From the NCBI RefSeq assembly GCF_031453555.1, contig NZ_JAVIZM010000001.1, forward strand, positions 3,541,001 through 3,605,000: 64,000 nucleotides of DNA, written 5' to 3'. Positions 62,031 through 64,000 of the stretch are shown in pieces (positions within the stretch are counted from its first letter, which is position 1; the number at the start of each line of letters is the position of its first letter). The stretch comes from Bacillus sp. SLBN-46. GTDB taxonomy: Bacteria > Bacillota > Bacilli > Bacillales > Cytobacillaceae. The notes under the pieces were generated by a model. It was not told where the DNA came from and ran no database searches. It was given only the letters and a program-made list of their open reading frames with translations. A program made the translations under genes and the position numbers.

Positions 62031-63202
62031 AATATTCCTCCAAAACTAAAAAAATCTTTTTTTACATCTACTGAATCTACTTGAGAATAGTCACTACTGA
62101 TTAGTGGTGAGAGCCACTCGTAATATTTTTTCGTTTGATGCAAATATTCATAAGGCAGTAATCTCTCGCTCGTATTTGCAACGGTATGGAGGGGCACAGC
62201 ACAATAGTCATATTGATAAAAGGTGCCAGGTCTCCTTTTAATGCTTACCATGACATTGGTTTTTCCTTCTTTTATAAAATCAGCAGCCATATGCCCTATT
62301 TCATATGCCTCATGCCGATCCTGTGCAGACACAGCTAAAGAAGAACTCCTCTGATTCATTCCTAACATTTCAACTCTAGTAAAATACCCTAGATTATCAT
62401 TTACCATCTCTTTCAAGCGAAAAGAGAGGCCACCAAGGACACTTCGACCTTTTACCTTCCCCTGTTCCACTTGGCCCCACCCTTCCATTACCGCTCCTTC
62501 ACTGACTACTACCGTGGCAGTACCATAAGCATTCACTGCATTGTGTACATCATCAAGAAATCGATCTTTTTTAATGGGAACCTCAGGAACATAAATCAGG
62601 TGCGGGCCCTCCTGTTCCTGTCTTTTCAAATAACCTGCAGCCAATGCCAGCCAGCCAGCATTTCGCCCCATCGTTTCAATGACTCTGACCTGTTCAAAAT
62701 TAGACATGGCTGCTAGATCATAACTGATATCCCTGGTTGCATACGCCACGTATTTTGCTGCACTCGCAAAGCCTGGGGCATGATCGGTTTCAGCCAAGTC
62801 ATTATCTACAGTCTTGGGTATTCCTATGACTTGTAAGGGAATGTTTAATTTCTGGCCCATTTCACTAATGCGATGCAGTGCTGCCATTGTTCCATTTCCC
62901 CCGATAAAAACGAGAGTAGTAATGTTCTTTTTTTCTAAATTTCTAACAGCGGTTTCTATTTTCTCTTCATCCATAAGGAATCTTCCTGCCCCGAGACACG
63001 CACCAGGTAAGTCTCTGCTTCGTTGAACCCGTTTTAACAACTCACTTTGAAGGGGAACGATATAATCGCGAGCCAGCCCCTCATATCCGTTCATTACGGC
63101 ATATACAGGTCTTATGGATGAAAGGTTTTCTAAGAATCCTATTACACTCAAATTAATAACAGCAGTAGGTCCTCCTGCTTGCCCAATTGCCATTCCACTC
63201 AT
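62027..63202 (-). CDS. PFK-like 6-phosphofructokinase family sugar kinase
   Basis: A 391-residue kinase of the PfkA superfamily. ATG 63202 (AAAGGGGTG upstream) opens MSGMAIGQAGGPTAVINLSV. The nucleotide motif is GGNGTM in place of GGDGS, the catalytic Asp is in PKTVDNDLAETDHAPGFA, and MGRNAGWLAL follows. In E. coli PfkA the loop TRATVLGHIQRGG holds His249, which contacts the fructose 6-phosphate group; here it is TRVEMLGMNQRSSS, with Met in place of His and the glycines lost. So the 6-phosphate site is altered. It probably phosphorylates a ketose at C1 for the aldolase next door. Confidence 0.82.
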   Translation of the reverse strand: MSGMAIGQAGGPTAVINLSVIGFLENLSSIRPVYAVMNGYEGLARDYIVPLQSELLKRVQRSRDLPGACLGAGRFLMDEEKIETAVRNLEKKNITTLVFIGGNGTMAALHRISEMGQKLNIPLQVIGIPKTVDNDLAETDHAPGFASAAKYVAYATRDISYDLAAMSNFEQVRVIETMGRNAGWLALAAGYLKRQEQEGPHLIYVPEVPIKKDRFLDDVHNAVNAYGTATVVVSEGAVMEGWGQVEQGKVKGRSVLGGLSFRLKEMVNDNLGYFTRVEMLGMNQRSSSLAVSAQDRHEAYEIGHMAADFIKEGKTNVMVSIKRRPGTFYQYDYCAVPLHTVANTSERLLPYEYLHQTKKYYEWLSPLISSDYSQVDSVDVKKDFFSFGGIL

Positions 63203-63326
63203 ACACCACACCCCTTTCCTGGCAAACTATAATTCATTAATGGTAAATGTATCGAAAGAACCCATAAAATATTTGGACTAGACAAATATCTTATGGGAGT
63301 GAAGAGATTGATGTTTAATGTATTCT

Positions 63327-64000
63327 TTAGATAAATTGTTCTAAGTGTTTTTTCGCGTGAAGAAGACCCTTTTGAACCTTTTCATCTGTCCCTTCCCAAA
63401 TAGGATCTTCATGCTCAATACTAAGAACATGGTTATATCCCACTTCATGAAGCGCCGTAATGAATTTATTCCAATCAACATCCCCTTGACCCGGAATCCG
63501 GTGTCTCCACCATTTCATGGTCAGCATTCCTTCGGTTCTTAGAATGTTTGGGAGAACTTCGGTATCTTTTGCTTGGGCCAATACGATATGTTCCTTAAAA
63601 TCATGTACTGCTTGCACATAATCGATTTTCTGCCACACTAAATGGGATGGATCGATATTTAGGCCGAGCGCGTTAGACGGAACTCTGGTAAATAACTCAT
63701 TCCATAGAAATGGTGAAACAGCAATGTTATAAACAGGCGGCCAGAACTCATACATCGGACAATTTTCAAAGGCAAGCCTTACACCGTATTTTTCAGCTTT
63801 TTCGGCAACTGCAGGAAAGACTTGCTCAAATGTATCTAGGTTTTCTTCGATTGTCTTCATCGGATCTCTACCTGTAAACGTAGAAACTACTTGTACGCCA
63901 ATGTTTTTTGCTGCTCGTAATAACATATCGATATACTCCAGCGCTTCCCCTCTTTTCTCCTGATCCGGAGACAAGAATGGAAGGGCACCAAACATGATAT
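63327..64000 (-). CDS. Sugar phosphate isomerase/epimerase (TIM barrel), 5' end outside the window
   Basis: An AP-endonuclease-2/xylose-isomerase-like TIM-barrel protein, seen from an internal position to its C-terminus; the frame is open to base 64000, so the start lies outside. Metal-binding residues are Glu in VRLAFENCPM, Asp in NIDPSHLVW, and Glu in VLSIEHEDPIW. The HRIPGQGDVDWNKF stretch is typical. It would isomerise or epimerise a keto or aldo sugar. It lies 124 bases before the kinase gene on the same strand and is probably part of the operon. Confidence 0.85.
   Translation of the reverse strand, partial: IMFGALPFLSPDQEKRGEALEYIDMLLRAAKNIGVQVVSTFTGRDPMKTIEENLDTFEQVFPAVAEKAEKYGVRLAFENCPMYEFWPPVYNIAVSPFLWNELFTRVPSNALGLNIDPSHLVWQKIDYVQAVHDFKEHIVLAQAKDTEVLPNILRTEGMLTMKWWRHRIPGQGDVDWNKFITALHEVGYNHVLSIEHEDPIWEGTDEKVQKGLLHAKKHLEQFI

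Noticed and set aside
1..64000. tRNA or rRNA genes
   Set aside because: No cloverleaf-like sequence with CCA-type end or ribosomal signature was noticed on either strand; a covariance model search would be needed to be certain.

Overview
The window looks like a chromosomal segment of a low-GC, endospore-forming member of the Bacillaceae. The evidence is a CwlJ-type spore cortex hydrolase, a CotA-like multicopper oxidase, a DUF3231 protein, a DUF3243 protein, a YdeB/CarD regulator whose reading frame opens at the family's usual N-terminus, PrsA, a YhgE/Pip protein, an LtaS-type enzyme, strong AGGAGG ribosome sites, and TTG/GTG starts. No rRNA, tRNA, prophage, insertion sequence or CRISPR array was seen. 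Most genes sit in short operons closed by clear hairpin terminators.

Layout. 1-13 kb: a truncated AzgA/PbuG-type purine permease, a Crp/Fnr regulator, YhgE/Pip, a lipoteichoic acid synthase, several small proteins, a J-domain protein with a duplicated helix-turn-helix-like N-terminus, kynU-kynA for tryptophan breakdown, an SGNH esterase and an hpt gene. 13-16 kb: a 793-residue two-domain class I isoprenoid enzyme, divergent from a NIPSNAP-Nudix fusion. 16.8-24 kb: an AraC regulator facing a ribose-type sugar ABC transporter, a PhyH dioxygenase, a tiny Cys-rich protein, an aldo/keto reductase and a Dabb protein. 24-42 kb: mixed housekeeping and accessory genes. These include a gene interrupted by an in-frame amber codon, cysteine dioxygenase, an orphan permease pair in which one subunit carries a DUF4352 tail, a nitrilase-GNAT-GNAT operon, rpiA, cwlJ, a 3-methyladenine glycosylase, prsA, an RlmD-type methyltransferase and cutC. 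42-50 kb: a putative beta-propeller with a His/Ser/Gly repeat tail, an RND efflux pump flanked on both sides by arrays of a CGGA-N5-TCCG palindrome, and etfBA. 50-55.5 kb: a multicopper oxidase and a GMC oxidoreductase, a zinc metallopeptidase and the CarD-like regulator. 55.8-64 kb: one long minus-strand sugar operon running off the right edge.

The most interesting system is that right-hand operon: TIM-barrel sugar isomerase/epimerase (partial), PFK-like kinase, class II aldolase, a DUF4867-like protein, an L-fucose/arabinose-isomerase-like protein, an aldehyde dehydrogenase with a one-base frameshift, and glpD. The order reads as aldose to ketose, to ketose-1-phosphate, to DHAP plus a C3 aldehyde, to a C3 acid. 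The kinase has lost the residue that contacts the 6-phosphate in E. coli PfkA, which argues for a substrate without a 6-phosphate, such as a sulfosugar or a deoxysugar. This resembles a sulfo-EMP-like pathway, but the substrate is inferred and not shown. The two-domain isoprenoid enzyme is the second strong candidate for new biochemistry. Four short genes with good ribosome sites (57, 36, 35 and 30 residues) are also described.
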